Source: Planctomycetota bacterium (GTDB lineage: Bacteria > Planctomycetota > Planctomycetia > Planctomycetales > Planctomycetaceae). Taken from it: a stretch of 43,046 bases of DNA. Below are positions 17,787-27,157 of the stretch, in pieces. How positions within the stretch are numbered: the stretch's first letter is position 1; every line of letters starts with the position of its first letter. The notes under the pieces are model-generated. The model saw only the letters and a program-made list of their open reading frames with translations, made no database searches and had not been told where the DNA came from. Position numbers and translations under genes: made by a program. The DNA lies in the NCBI GenBank assembly GCA_027624335.1, contig JAQBWV010000024.1, forward strand, positions 1 through 43,046. The letters run 5' to 3'.

Positions 17787-18219
17787 GGACAACAACTGGA
17801 TACCTGCAGCCGTGTTCGGCGGATCTCTGGTACTGCTCGGATCGGGAATGATGGTCGGGCACGTTCGTGCGTGGCAGAAACATCGGCACGACGCGTCGCA
17901 CAGCGATCTTGATATACAGCATCTTCGGAACCGATATCGAAGACGGATGCAGGCATCATCGGCAGTCGCGTTTGTTGGCTGTGCGATCGGTCTTGGAGAT
18001 ATCTTCATCTGGCAGTTTGGACCACTTGTCGCGGCAGTTTACTGGCTGGTTGTTATTCTGCTCGGGTGCTGGATCACGCTGCTGGCTTTTGGCGACCTCA
18101 CCGCAGTCCGAACCCACTCTCACACCATTAAAGCCCAGCTTGATTCAAGGCGAAAAGCACTTGAAGCGGAACTCACCGAACATCGCCGTCGAAACAACGG
18201 CCAGTCAATCAAAGATTAA
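17776..18219 (+). CDS. Small membrane protein, hypothetical
   Basis: The ATG at 17776 gives 147 residues. The N-terminal helix (about 10-28, AAVFGGSLVLLGSGMMVGHV) is followed by a charged, arginine- and histidine-rich loop (about 33-58, ending LRNRYRRRMQ). Two further membrane helices come next (about 60-80 and 85-107). The C-terminal tail is charged and coiled-coil-like (QLDSRRKALEAELTEHRRR). I do not recognise the family. It lies between the TPR membrane protein and threonine synthase on the same strand. Confidence 0.65.
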   Translation: MALEDNNWIPAAVFGGSLVLLGSGMMVGHVRAWQKHRHDASHSDLDIQHLRNRYRRRMQASSAVAFVGCAIGLGDIFIWQFGPLVAAVYWLVVILLGCWITLLAFGDLTAVRTHSHTIKAQLDSRRKALEAELTEHRRRNNGQSIKD

Positions 18220-18284
18220 CCAGCAACTGACGCAGGCCAGCTCACAGTCATTGAATTCTTTTTTGTGAAACCTCGGTAATTTCC

Positions 18285-19712
18285 ATGTCGACACTTGAAG
18301 CAGCAACCTCGACCACCACGCGTCAGGACACCGCATGGCAGGTTTGCATTCAGCCGGATTGTCGTTCCACGTACGGGATCGACGAGATTCTCGTCGCCTG
18401 TCCGAAATGCGGAAACCTGCTCGACATCGGCTACGACTGGGACCGTTTAGAGGTTCCGTCATCGTTGTCGGAGTTCGAAGCCCGCTGGTCGACGCGTCGC
18501 AACCCTCTGGATTTCAGTGGCGTCTGGCGTTTTCGCAACCTGCTGCCCTTTGCTCCGGAAGCGAGCATCGTGACGATCGGCGAAGGTCAGACCATCCTGC
18601 GCGAAAGTAATCTGATTTCGAGATACGTCGGCCTGAACGATTCCAACGTGTTGTTGCAGTACGAAGGTCTGAACCCTTCCGGCAGCTTCAAAGATAACGG
18701 TATGACCGCTGCGTCGACGCACGCTCGAATGGTTGGAGCAAAGTTCGCCGCCTGCGCGTCAACCGGTAACACCAGCGCCTCGCTGGCCATCTACAGCAGT
18801 GCCGCCCAGCTGTTTAATGCGCTGGTATTCGTTGGTACTGGGAAGATTGCCTTCGGGAAGCTGTCGCAGGCGCTCGATTACGGAGCACACACGCTGCAGA
18901 TCGCGGGCGACTTTGACGACGCACTGAAACAGGTTCGCGAAGTCTGCCAGCGCGAGAAGATCTACCTGTGCAACAGCGTGAACCCGTTCCGGCTCGAAGG
19001 TCAGAAAACGATCATGTTCCGCGTGCTGGAAGCGTTGAACTGGCAACCGCCCGACTGGATCGTTGTCCCCGGTGGAAACCTCGGCAACTCGAGCGCCTTC
19101 GGCAAGGCGTTTCTGGAATTGAAAGATCTTGGACTGATCGATCGAGTGCCTCGGCTGGCTGTGATCAACGCGGCCGGAGCGAACACGCTGCACCAGCTTT
19201 ACAACGAGCGTTCTGTCCGATGGAACGACGGTCGCACCGACGACGCGACGATCGACGGGTTCTTTGCACAGATGGACGCCGAGAATCGTCGAGCATCAAC
19301 ACTGGCGACCGCCATCGAAATCAACCGTCCCGTCAACCTGAAGAAGTGCCTGAGGGCACTCGACGCGTGCCATGGTGTTGTTCGACAGGTTTCCGATCAG
19401 GAAATTCTCGACGCTAAAGCTCAAATAGGTGCTGGCGGTTTCGGTTGTGAACCGGCCAGCGCAGCCAGCGTCGCCGGTGCAAAACTGCTTCGCGAAGAAG
19501 GTATCATTGCGCCGAGCGATCAGGTGGTCTGCATTCTGACCGGCCATCAACTCAAGGATCCGAATGCAACGGTCGCCTACCACTCCTCGACAAACGGTGA
19601 GATCGATTCCAAACTGGCTGCACATGGAATCGATTCGGTGACCTTCGCCAACGGACCGGTCGTTGTCGAAAACGAACTGGATCGAATTCTCGACGTCATC
19701 CGCAGTCTGTGA
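18285..19712 (+). CDS. thrC: Threonine synthase
   Basis: This PLP enzyme converts O-phospho-L-homoserine to L-threonine in the cytoplasm. The ATG at 18285 gives 475 residues. The N-terminus has a zinc-ribbon-like cysteine set (CIQPDC and CPKCGN, residues about 22-46), seen in the longer class of bacterial threonine synthases. The PLP lysine is K136 within [25 protein letters not shown] binds the cofactor phosphate region, and [17 protein letters not shown] is a second glycine-rich loop. A second PLP enzyme of the same fold is encoded at 23412. The stop overlaps a possible GTG start of the next frame, but a better start lies 24 bases later. Confidence 0.92.
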   Translation: MSTLEAATSTTTRQDTAWQVCIQPDCRSTYGIDEILVACPKCGNLLDIGYDWDRLEVPSSLSEFEARWSTRRNPLDFSGVWRFRNLLPFAPEASIVTIGEGQTILRESNLISRYVGLNDSNVLLQYEGLNPSGSFKDNGMTAASTHARMVGAKFAACASTGNTSASLAIYSSAAQLFNALVFVGTGKIAFGKLSQALDYGAHTLQIAGDFDDALKQVREVCQREKIYLCNSVNPFRLEGQKTIMFRVLEALNWQPPDWIVVPGGNLGNSSAFGKAFLELKDLGLIDRVPRLAVINAAGANTLHQLYNERSVRWNDGRTDDATIDGFFAQMDAENRRASTLATAIEINRPVNLKKCLRALDACHGVVRQVSDQEILDAKAQIGAGGFGCEPASAASVAGAKLLREEGIIAPSDQVVCILTGHQLKDPNATVAYHSSTNGEIDSKLAAHGIDSVTFANGPVVVENELDRILDVIRSL

Positions 19713-19735
19713 ATTGTGAAATCGGAGTCCGGCTC

Positions 19736-20812
19736 GTGACAACACCCATCCATCGGAATCAACTCGCCCGCCGAGTCGTACTGCTCGTTACGATCGCCAC
19801 CATTTCCGTCGAGCTGTTATTTGTCGCGGCGACAGCCTCAGCGTTGTCACCAGACACAATTGAAACATGCGTCGACAGCGGTGAAGACTTTGCTTCCACC
19901 GCGTTGAAGCATGCCGGGAAGATTCGGCAATTTGAGTTCGAGTACGCTGGCAAGGCCATCAATCTGAAACCGCTGACGAGCGTCCGAGTCTGGCTGCCAG
20001 TTCCGACCACCGGTGAGCACCAATGCGTTTCCGTGAAGGCGTCGCAGTTTCCAGCCACCGCCCGAACCGACAAAGAGCTTCAATACGGCAACAGTATTCT
20101 CTACTTCGAAACGATAGCGCCGCAGTCCGGCGAAGTCAGCTTCTCCGTGACCTACGACGTGACCCGAACCGAAGTGAAGGCGCTCAGCAAAACCGGGAAA
20201 GAACTTGACGCAACCGAGCGTCGAATGTTTCTCAAGCCGAACCGCCTCGTCCCGACGACCGGGCGACCGCTGGAACTGCTCAAAGATCTGAACGCTCCGA
20301 GAGGCCCATTGGAACTTGGGCGTTTCCTCTATGACCGAGTCGATACTCACATGAAGTACGACAAGTCTCGACCGGGGTATGGCAACGGAGATTCGGTCTG
20401 GGCCTGCGACAGCCAGTTCGGCAATTGCACGGACTTTCACAGCCTCTTCATCTCTCTGGCCCGAGCGAAAGGATTGCCGGCTCGCTTTGAAATCGGTTTT
20501 CCAATTCCGGAGTCACGCGGGCAGGGATCAATCGGAGGCTACCACTGCTGGGCCTTCTTCCACACGGGTGAGCACGGCTGGGTTCCGACCGATATCTCAG
20601 AAGCAGACAAGCGTCCGGAGTTGAAGGACTACTATTTCGGCAACCTGACTGAGAACCGCGTGGCCTTCTCGTCTGGCCGTGACCTGAATCTAGTCCCGAA
20701 GCAGTCCGGTCCGGCTTTGAATTTCTTCGTTTACCCGTACATTGAAGTCGACGGTAAACCGTTGTCGACGGATTACATGGTCAATTCGTTTCGTTATGCC
20801 GACATCGACTGA
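19736..20812 (+). CDS. Secreted transglutaminase-like cysteine protease domain protein
   Basis: The start chosen is GTG 19736, eight bases after GGAG; an upstream GTG (19709) overlaps the thrC stop. Of the 358 residues, the first 37 or so form a signal peptide (basic RNQLARR, then a long hydrophobic core, ending ATASA). A beta-rich N-terminal domain (about 60-170) precedes the transglutaminase-like core with a complete catalytic triad: C231 in FGNCTDFHS, H270 in GGYHCWAFF and D286 in WVPTDIS. In bacteria such proteins are usually proteases or peptidoglycan- or protein-crosslink-cleaving enzymes rather than true transglutaminases. The location is likely periplasmic. An ABC-type permease follows 113 bases downstream. 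Substrate unknown. Confidence 0.85.
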   Translation: MTTPIHRNQLARRVVLLVTIATISVELLFVAATASALSPDTIETCVDSGEDFASTALKHAGKIRQFEFEYAGKAINLKPLTSVRVWLPVPTTGEHQCVSVKASQFPATARTDKELQYGNSILYFETIAPQSGEVSFSVTYDVTRTEVKALSKTGKELDATERRMFLKPNRLVPTTGRPLELLKDLNAPRGPLELGRFLYDRVDTHMKYDKSRPGYGNGDSVWACDSQFGNCTDFHSLFISLARAKGLPARFEIGFPIPESRGQGSIGGYHCWAFFHTGEHGWVPTDISEADKRPELKDYYFGNLTENRVAFSSGRDLNLVPKQSGPALNFFVYPYIEVDGKPLSTDYMVNSFRYADID

Positions 20813-20925
20813 TCTGCGTGGGACGAGCATGGCGCGTGGGTCAATGAGCGCTGCTTCTGGCTGCTGGTCCTGCACAATCAGACGATGATTTCATTCGCTC
20901 ATGCAACAGTTTTCCGGAGCGTCCT

Positions 20926-22086
20926 GTGGCACTTCTTCCCTGGGAATATGGCATCCGAAATCTGCTTCGTCGTCCACTGCGCAGTGGACTGACGCTGCTG
21001 GGATTAACGACCGTCGTGCTGCTGGTGCTGGTCGTGGTTGGCTTTATCCGAGGTCTCGAACGTGCGCTGGCCGTCAGTGGGGATCCTCAAACTGTCATCG
21101 TGTTTTCACTCGGCATGGGTGAGAACCTGGAGTATTCGTCCGTTCCGATGCGCACTTCCGACCTGGTGGCAGCAAGCATCGACGGTGTCCAGGAGCAATA
21201 CGGCAAAAGGTTCGCCTCACCAGAATTGTATCTGGGAACTCAAGTTCGAACTTCGGCGGAAGGTGCCCCGGGAATGGGGTTGGTACGAGGCGTTACGCCG
21301 GCGGCGTTGCTGGTGCATGCTCAAATCGAAATCGTTGAAGGTGACTGGCCTCAGTCCGACGAGGTCATGGTCGGTCGATTGGCAACGACGAAAATGGGAG
21401 CGTCCGAGGAAGCGACTCGCGTCGGACAATCGCTGTGGTTTGAAGGTCGCGAGTGGCGAATCAGCGGTGTGTTTTCGGCCGCCGGATCAGTCTTCGAGTC
21501 AGAAGTCTGGTGTCGGCTGGACGGTCTGCAACAGGCAATGAAGCGACAGGACTTGAGTCTAGTCGCACTCACACTGAAACCAGACGCCGAATTTCAGGAT
21601 GTCGATCTCTTCTGCAAAGAACGACTCGATCTGGAACTGCAGGCCATTCGGCAGGTCGAGTATTTCGAAACACTTCAAAAGGACTACAAACCGGTGCGAT
21701 TACTCGCCTGGCTGGTCGTGATGCTGATCTTTGCTGCGGGAGTTTTCGCGGGACTCAACACAATGTACGGAGCAGTGGTTGGTCGTGTCCGGGAACTGGC
21801 AACGCTGCAGACCATCGGATTTCTGCGCAGAGCGGCGGTCATCAGTATCGTTCAGGAAGGCACGATCCTGGCTGTCACTGCATCCCTGATAGCGTCGGCC
21901 TGTGCGTTATTCATTGTGAACGGCTCCGCCGTGCGTTTCACGATGGGCGCCTTCGAACTTCGAATCGACAGCGTCTCACTGATGATCGGATATGGGACAG
22001 GACTGGCACTCGGAATCCTTGGCTCATTGCCGCCCGCTATACGAGTCCTGCGTTTGCCCGTCGTTGACGGGTTGAAAGCTGTTTAG
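20926..22086 (+). CDS. FtsX/MacB-type ABC transporter permease
   Basis: The GTG at 20926 is preceded by GGAG and gives 386 residues. The topology is that of MacB/FtsX permeases: a cytoplasmic amphipathic start (WEYGIRNLLRRPLRSGLTLLG), a first membrane helix (about 24-45), a large extracytoplasmic domain (about 46-265), and three C-terminal helices (about 265-290, 310-335, 350-370). The cytoplasmic loop GRVRELATLQTIGFLR is the usual ATPase-coupling segment. Such permeases extract lipoproteins or drive periplasmic mechanics, powered by a separate ATPase. No ABC ATPase is encoded anywhere in the window, so its partner must lie elsewhere. Confidence 0.88.
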   Translation: MALLPWEYGIRNLLRRPLRSGLTLLGLTTVVLLVLVVVGFIRGLERALAVSGDPQTVIVFSLGMGENLEYSSVPMRTSDLVAASIDGVQEQYGKRFASPELYLGTQVRTSAEGAPGMGLVRGVTPAALLVHAQIEIVEGDWPQSDEVMVGRLATTKMGASEEATRVGQSLWFEGREWRISGVFSAAGSVFESEVWCRLDGLQQAMKRQDLSLVALTLKPDAEFQDVDLFCKERLDLELQAIRQVEYFETLQKDYKPVRLLAWLVVMLIFAAGVFAGLNTMYGAVVGRVRELATLQTIGFLRRAAVISIVQEGTILAVTASLIASACALFIVNGSAVRFTMGAFELRIDSVSLMIGYGTGLALGILGSLPPAIRVLRLPVVDGLKAV

Positions 22087-22146
22087 CAGCGGCAGAGAAC
22101 GTCGTCGCACTTCCGTCAATAGACAAAGTCGCCGTGTTATCCCACA

Positions 22147-22169
22147 GTCTGATAAATTTGTAATCAGAC
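22147..22169 (+). other. Hairpin between the permease and the FG-GAP gene
   Basis: A perfect 7-bp inverted repeat (GTCTGAT/ATCAGAC) with a 9-base AT-rich loop lies 61 bases after the permease stop. No T-run follows, so a simple intrinsic terminator is unlikely. It could be an operator or mRNA-stability element for the secreted FG-GAP gene 85 bases further on. Confidence 0.35.
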
Positions 22170-22254
22170 GAGCAAGTATTGAACGATGAGCGACTCAGGG
22201 TGGCACAAAACTCATCAGATTGATGCCAGACGTCGTCCTTCAGGAGAATTCTGT

Positions 22255-23409
22255 ATGAGCTGTTACACGCTGAAATCAGCGACAAAGTTCGCGTTCATCG
22301 TTGCTTCGGCTGTTTCAGTCGAAGCCGCTGACCAACCCTGGAAGAAGCACGTTGTGTTCGAAGGCGAGCATACAAATACGGCGGTAGCTGCGGATTTCAC
22401 CGGAGACGGAAAACCTGACATCATCAGCAACAGCGGCGGCAAGACGCGGCTGTTCGTCGCTCCGACGTGGACCCAACACATCATCGATGAAACGCCGGGA
22501 CACAATTTCATTCACAGCGAACACTTCGATGTCGACGACGATGGCGATGAAGACTTCATCGGCGCGCGATATCAGCCGGGCCTCGTCGCATGGCTGGAAT
22601 GTCCGGACAATCCGACGGTCGGAGTGTGGAAAGTCCGCATTGCTGATCAGGAGATCAACGGAATTCACGGGCTGCTCAAAGGTGACGTTGATGGCGACGG
22701 AAAAGTCGATCTGCTCGCCAACAGCGCTCAACCGGTTGGAGCGTTTCCGGACTCGGGAGCGTGGTTGAAAGTTCCGAATAGACCTCGCACGGCGAAGAGT
22801 TGGCAACGCAACATCTTTGCCCGGGGAGATGCTCCGGGCCTGAGCCATTACCTCGGTATCGGCGACGTCAATGGCGACGGTCGAGCGGACATTGCTATGG
22901 GCGCCAAAGGCGGGGCGCAGGACAAGTCGGGCCTCGGTGAATGGTTCTACTGGTGGGAAGCTTCGGACGACCCTACGAAACCGTTTACACGGCACGAATT
23001 GCCGGGCAGACACCCCGGAGCAACCAACATTCAGCAGGCCGATGTTAACGGCGATGGCAAGGTCGACTTCATTGCGACTCGCGGCCACGGTCTGGGAGTC
23101 ATCTGGTTCGAAGCGCCGACCTGGAAGATTCACGACATCAACCCGGACTTGGAATTCCCTCACTGCCTGCAGGTGGTCGACATGGACGATGACGGCGACA
23201 TCGACGCCGCGACATGTGCGTACGGCAGTCAGATCGCCGCGTGGTTCGAGAACGATGGCAAGGGCAATTTCAAAACGCACGTCGTGGCCACTGAGCAACA
23301 TGCGTACGACATCCGAGCGGTAGACATCGACCTGGACAAGGACCTCGACCTGCTCATTGCCGGGCAGCAGAGTAAGAACGTCGTCTGGTACGAGAATCCT
23401 CGAAAGTAG
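22255..23409 (+). CDS. Secreted FG-GAP/VCBS repeat beta-propeller protein
   Basis: The start is ATG 22255, with a good site (GGAG, about eight bases upstream); it leads directly into a signal peptide (residues 1-24, ending SVEAADQ). An upstream in-frame ATG at 22186 would bury that signal. The 384-residue protein is an array of seven calcium-binding-like repeats of the type D-x-D-x-D-G-x-x-D: DFTGDGKPD, DVDDDGDED, DVDGDGKVD, DVNGDGRAD, DVNGDGKVD, DMDDDGDID and DIDLDKDLD. These match a seven-bladed integrin-like propeller. No other domain is attached. Such proteins are abundant in planctomycete secretomes; their ligands are mostly unknown. The next start is two bases after this stop. Confidence 0.9.
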   Translation: MSCYTLKSATKFAFIVASAVSVEAADQPWKKHVVFEGEHTNTAVAADFTGDGKPDIISNSGGKTRLFVAPTWTQHIIDETPGHNFIHSEHFDVDDDGDEDFIGARYQPGLVAWLECPDNPTVGVWKVRIADQEINGIHGLLKGDVDGDGKVDLLANSAQPVGAFPDSGAWLKVPNRPRTAKSWQRNIFARGDAPGLSHYLGIGDVNGDGRADIAMGAKGGAQDKSGLGEWFYWWEASDDPTKPFTRHELPGRHPGATNIQQADVNGDGKVDFIATRGHGLGVIWFEAPTWKIHDINPDLEFPHCLQVVDMDDDGDIDAATCAYGSQIAAWFENDGKGNFKTHVVATEQHAYDIRAVDIDLDKDLDLLIAGQQSKNVVWYENPRK

Positions 23410-23411
23410 CA

Positions 23412-24386
23412 ATGCCCAATTTGCCAGTTTCGTACGAAGATGTGGTCGACGCGTTGCCGCGTGTTCGGTCTGTATTGAAACCGACGCCGCTTTTTGAGTG
23501 GTCCGGCCTGAGCGAACTGCTTGGCTGCGAATACTTCGTCAAGCATGAGAACCACCAGCCTGTCGGTGCCTTCAAAATTCGTGGCGGCATCAACCTCGTG
23601 TCGACATTGAGCGACGAAGAGCGGGCGGTCGGGATTCTCGGATGCTCGACAGGCAACCACGGGCAGTCGCTGGCGTTCGCCGCTCGCCGATTCGGTGTCG
23701 AATGCACGATCGTCGTGCCGGTCGGAACCAATCCCGGAAAGGTCGCGGCCATTCGTCGACTCGGCTCCAAACTGATTGAGCACGGTCGTGACTTTGACGA
23801 AGCGAGAGCATACGTCGAGAGCGAACTCGTGCAGACAGGACTTCGCTACGTTCATTCCGCTAACGAGCCGAAGCTGATCGCGGGAGTTGGCTCGATGGCT
23901 GTCGAAATGTTCGACGACCTGCCGGACCCCGATGTGATACTTGTTCCGATTGGCCTGGGAAGCGGAGTGGCGAGCACCTGCATTGTCGCGAAAGCTCTGC
24001 GGCCGGAGACGCAAGTGATCGGCATTCAGGCGGAAGGAGCACCGGCCATTGCCATGTCCTGGAAGAACGGGCAGATCGATACTGACTACGAGTGCAATAC
24101 CTGGGCCGAGGGCGTCGCGACTCGAGTTCCGGCGGAGATGACATTCGGAATCATGAAAGAGTTGCTCGACGATGTGATCCTCGTCAGCGACGACGAGATG
24201 CGTCAGGCGGTCTACTGGCTGCTGGAGCACACTCACAACCTGGCGGAAGGCGCGGGAGCGGCAACGCTCGCCGCCGCGTGGCGCGAACGTTCAAGATTTG
24301 CCGGACAGAAAGTTGTGGGAGTACTTTCCGGAGGCAATCTTGATCTCGGTGAACTACCGAAGATCCTCGAACTCGGTCGACAGTAA
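23412..24386 (+). CDS. PLP-dependent threonine dehydratase / serine racemase family enzyme
   Basis: The ATG at 23412, two bases after the FG-GAP stop, gives 324 residues. The fold-type II PLP lysine is K55 (GAFKIRGG). STGNHGQSLAFAARR binds the cofactor phosphate, VPIGLGSGVAS is the glycine loop, and VLSGGNLD closes the active site. The length matches the short threonine ammonia-lyase / serine racemase / threo-hydroxyaspartate dehydratase group that lacks the regulatory ACT-like domain of IlvA. The protein therefore probably acts in amino-acid breakdown or racemisation rather than feedback-controlled isoleucine synthesis. Exact substrate cannot be assigned from sequence alone. Confidence 0.88.
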   Translation: MPNLPVSYEDVVDALPRVRSVLKPTPLFEWSGLSELLGCEYFVKHENHQPVGAFKIRGGINLVSTLSDEERAVGILGCSTGNHGQSLAFAARRFGVECTIVVPVGTNPGKVAAIRRLGSKLIEHGRDFDEARAYVESELVQTGLRYVHSANEPKLIAGVGSMAVEMFDDLPDPDVILVPIGLGSGVASTCIVAKALRPETQVIGIQAEGAPAIAMSWKNGQIDTDYECNTWAEGVATRVPAEMTFGIMKELLDDVILVSDDEMRQAVYWLLEHTHNLAEGAGAATLAAAWRERSRFAGQKVVGVLSGGNLDLGELPKILELGRQ

Positions 24387-24411
24387 CAATTGGCATTCGG
24401 CTTCACGCACG

Positions 24412-26916
24412 CTACGGATTTTCGTTGAGTGTCTCGACGAAATCGATCGTGACTGTTTTTGTCTCGCCAGCGCCGACGCGGACCGTGCGTTGCTGACGAC
24501 GCTCGCCGTTGATCCCGACGTCGATGATCACATCTTCGTCGGGAGCGACTCGCTGGATGACGTGCTCGGGACCTTGCTTCGGTACGGTGATGATGAATCC
24601 AGGATCGGGTACTCCGAGTTCCGCAAACTCTGCGGACCGAGCGTAGCTCACACTCAGGCTGCGAGCGTCCCAGGGAACAATTCTGTCGCCGACCTTCACC
24701 ACGAGCCGGATCTCGCCGCTATGACGAAATCGGACAATGACTTCGTCGTTGTCACCGCTCACTTTGCCCAGCGAAAGAAAAGCGCCGGGAGCTAATGGAG
24801 ACTCTGCGGTCCGTTGCCACAGTATGACCGATGTTTGCGATCCGTGTGTTGTGATCGCGCCTGCTGACCGATCGCGACGGACCCACAGGCGGTATTTCCC
24901 TGGCTCGTCGGGCGCGGCCTCACTGATCGCCGTACGATTTGTTCTGGTACCGGTCCAGAATGTCTCATTCTCAGTCGGCTCATCGTTCTCGTCGAAGGCC
25001 ATCACTGTGACAACGTCTGATTCCACTTGTTGAATCGTGATTGGCTCAGGCGTCCCGGATTCGGGTAACTCGAACGTCACTTCACTGAACGGCCTCGCGA
25101 GCCGCTGACTTCGGTACTCCTCAATGAACGGGTCGAAGAAACCATCGGCTGTCGACACGCGATACCTGGCAGGTGGTAACGGGGTGAAAGTGAATTGCCC
25201 CTTGGTGTTACTGGTTGCATATCGAATCGGCACTCTCGTTCCGGTGGAGGCCCGCAGGATGACGCCTTCCAGCGGCTTGCCACTTTGATCAAGAACTCGT
25301 CCGGACAATCTCGGTCCGTGCTTCAAACGAATCGTGCCTTGATCGCCGAACGTGATTGAGTCTGGGCTGTCCGTTCTCTTCATCAATTTCACGGAGTCAC
25401 TGACAAAATTCTCCGGGAACCAGTGCAACCGTTTTGGCCAGCCAGGCGATGTCACGACACGGTAGCGACCGTTTTCATCGGTCCGGCCGATGACGTCACC
25501 GGGGTAACCCTGACCGGGGCCATCACGATTCACAGAGACCATCAGGACCAGATTTGCTGCCGGGCGACCATCAGGCTCGATGAATCGGCCCGTAACCGGC
25601 ACACCTCGCCTCAATTTGAGATGTCGAAGATCGGACCATCCGGGAGGTACAGCGTCCGGTAGAGTGAGTCTGGTACCGACGCGTTTCTTCGGCAGGTAAT
25701 CAGGATGCAATGCTTCGAATTCGGTCGTACGTTGAGCGAACTCGAACGCTTCTCGTGGCAACGTGACCCGGTACCGCCCGTTCGAGTCGGTCGTAAATCG
25801 TTGTTCAAAAAGCGGAGTCTCGTCCAACTTGAACGAAGTCTTTCGAACTCGCCACAGCACATCGACCCCGGCGATCGGTTTGCCGGTCTCCTCGTCCGTG
25901 ACATCGCATTCGTAAACCAGTTCTTTGCCCTCGGGCACGATTGCTCCGCGAATTCCGTCCGCGATGCGAGTCACTTCGTCGTTCGAAAAGTTACCAGTGA
26001 TGACGAATTCGCTGCCGATTTCGCCGCGAACGATGGGCACTGTGATGATGACGCCGTTGACAATCATTGCCATTTTCCGGTCCAGGCAGAGCTTCGACAG
26101 ACGCTGCATATGCAGACCGCCGAGCTTGTCGAGTTTCACGCGGATGTTGTAAATTTCGAATTTGTCGTTCTGAATGTCCACAGACAAAACATGCCACGAC
26201 CGGTCGGCAGTCAGAACGTGATGTGCCGAATCGCTCAACAGGCCAATCCGGAATTCACCAACGTTCAGCGAAACAGGAAGTTCAACGTCCGGGACTTCCT
26301 TTCGACGAATCGGGAACCAGGCGTACTTTCTGGCGTCGGCAGGATCTGATTTCGGAATCGTGCCGTCGCGATAGTCGGACTCTTCAAGATCTTCCAGAGC
26401 TCCGGCGGCGGCCTCTACCGTCTCGGCGTCCGGCACGAGTCGAAACTCCAGCGGCGGCGTTGTCGCGGGGATCCGAATGCCGCCCGCTTCAACTCCGAAA
26501 GTCAGGTGCGCCTGCCTGGTGAGCTGAGCGATCAGCGATCGCAGCGTGACATCTTTCAGGTCGAGCGTCATCGGAGTCTGAGGGTCGACTCCCCGCAGCG
26601 CGAGTTCGCTCAGCTCAACCGTGATGGTCAAACCGCTCAGCTTCTCGACAGCGCCCAGCACTTCGATCAGCGGCATTTTCTTGACATGGAACTCAGTTGG
26701 TTCATCGAGCTTCTTCTGAATGTCGATTTGCCGGCTCGACCCGCCTTCTGTGTCCGGAGTGTTGTTCGTGTCTGAATCGGAGCCCGCACGGCGACTCGCT
26801 GGGGCAGCGACCGCCGTCTGACTCGGCCCAACACCAACCGAAACTGTCGGGATGCCTGGACCAAGTGAGATCGCAATTGCCAGCGCGGCTGCAAGTGTCA
26901 ACGATTTTCCAGCCAT
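24412..26916 (-). CDS. Secreted STN / carboxypeptidase-regulatory-like domain protein
   Basis: The start is ATG 26916 behind a GGAGAG ribosome-binding site; the longer open frame lacks a signal peptide. The product is 834 residues. Residues 1-38 form a signal peptide (MAGKSLTLAAALAIAISL). Residues about 75-165 resemble the secretin/TonB short N-terminal (STN) fold (FHVKKMPLIEVLGAVEKLSG, LKDVTLRSLIAQLTR). After a linker domain come at least three carboxypeptidase-regulatory-like beta-sandwiches: YECDVTDEETGKPIAGVDV, VTGRFIEPDGRPAANL and LSGRVLDQSGKPLEGV. No membrane anchor or catalytic domain is visible. STN domains normally occur in secretins or TonB receptors, so their use here without a barrel is a planctomycete-type arrangement whose role is unknown. 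Confidence 0.8.
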   Translation of the reverse strand: MAGKSLTLAAALAIAISLGPGIPTVSVGVGPSQTAVAAPASRRAGSDSDTNNTPDTEGGSSRQIDIQKKLDEPTEFHVKKMPLIEVLGAVEKLSGLTITVELSELALRGVDPQTPMTLDLKDVTLRSLIAQLTRQAHLTFGVEAGGIRIPATTPPLEFRLVPDAETVEAAAGALEDLEESDYRDGTIPKSDPADARKYAWFPIRRKEVPDVELPVSLNVGEFRIGLLSDSAHHVLTADRSWHVLSVDIQNDKFEIYNIRVKLDKLGGLHMQRLSKLCLDRKMAMIVNGVIITVPIVRGEIGSEFVITGNFSNDEVTRIADGIRGAIVPEGKELVYECDVTDEETGKPIAGVDVLWRVRKTSFKLDETPLFEQRFTTDSNGRYRVTLPREAFEFAQRTTEFEALHPDYLPKKRVGTRLTLPDAVPPGWSDLRHLKLRRGVPVTGRFIEPDGRPAANLVLMVSVNRDGPGQGYPGDVIGRTDENGRYRVVTSPGWPKRLHWFPENFVSDSVKLMKRTDSPDSITFGDQGTIRLKHGPRLSGRVLDQSGKPLEGVILRASTGTRVPIRYATSNTKGQFTFTPLPPARYRVSTADGFFDPFIEEYRSQRLARPFSEVTFELPESGTPEPITIQQVESDVVTVMAFDENDEPTENETFWTGTRTNRTAISEAAPDEPGKYRLWVRRDRSAGAITTHGSQTSVILWQRTAESPLAPGAFLSLGKVSGDNDEVIVRFRHSGEIRLVVKVGDRIVPWDARSLSVSYARSAEFAELGVPDPGFIITVPKQGPEHVIQRVAPDEDVIIDVGINGERRQQRTVRVGAGETKTVTIDFVETLNENP

Positions 26917-27078
26917 GAGAATCTCTCCAGCATTCGGGGCTTGAGACCAGCAAAATGTAAACACTCGACAGCTGCCGCGATGTAGACGATGAATTCTGGC
27001 CTTGGTCTGCGAGCCCTCTCGCGAACTTTGCGTTCCACATTCTGAACGACTGACAGGGAAAGAGTCGCTGATAGAACC

Positions 27079-27138
27079 AACCACGAACTACACGAAAACG
27101 GAAGAGCTGTTTTCGTGTCATTCGTGAATTTCGTGGTT
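27079..27138. repeat. Long imperfect inverted repeat (hairpin) in intergenic region
   Basis: The arms are AACCACGAA-CT-ACACGAAAAC (27079-27099) and GTTTTCGTGT (27109-27118) followed, after an 11-base bulge, by TTCGTGGTT (27130-27138). Ten plus nine base pairs form around a 9-base loop. The bulge itself contains TTCGTGAAT, so the unit TTCGTG is present three times on the right side. It lies between two minus-strand genes and could act as terminator, mRNA stabiliser or dispersed repeat. Similar CACGAA/TTCGTG repeats occur between genes in other bacterial genomes, as I recall. Confidence 0.6.
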
Positions 27139-27157
27139 TAATCCTGCACTGGGACTT

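Noticed and set aside
25705..26349. A 214-residue plus-strand frame inside the STN gene
   Set aside because: The minus-strand protein has a signal peptide, good start site and clear domains; the plus frame has none.
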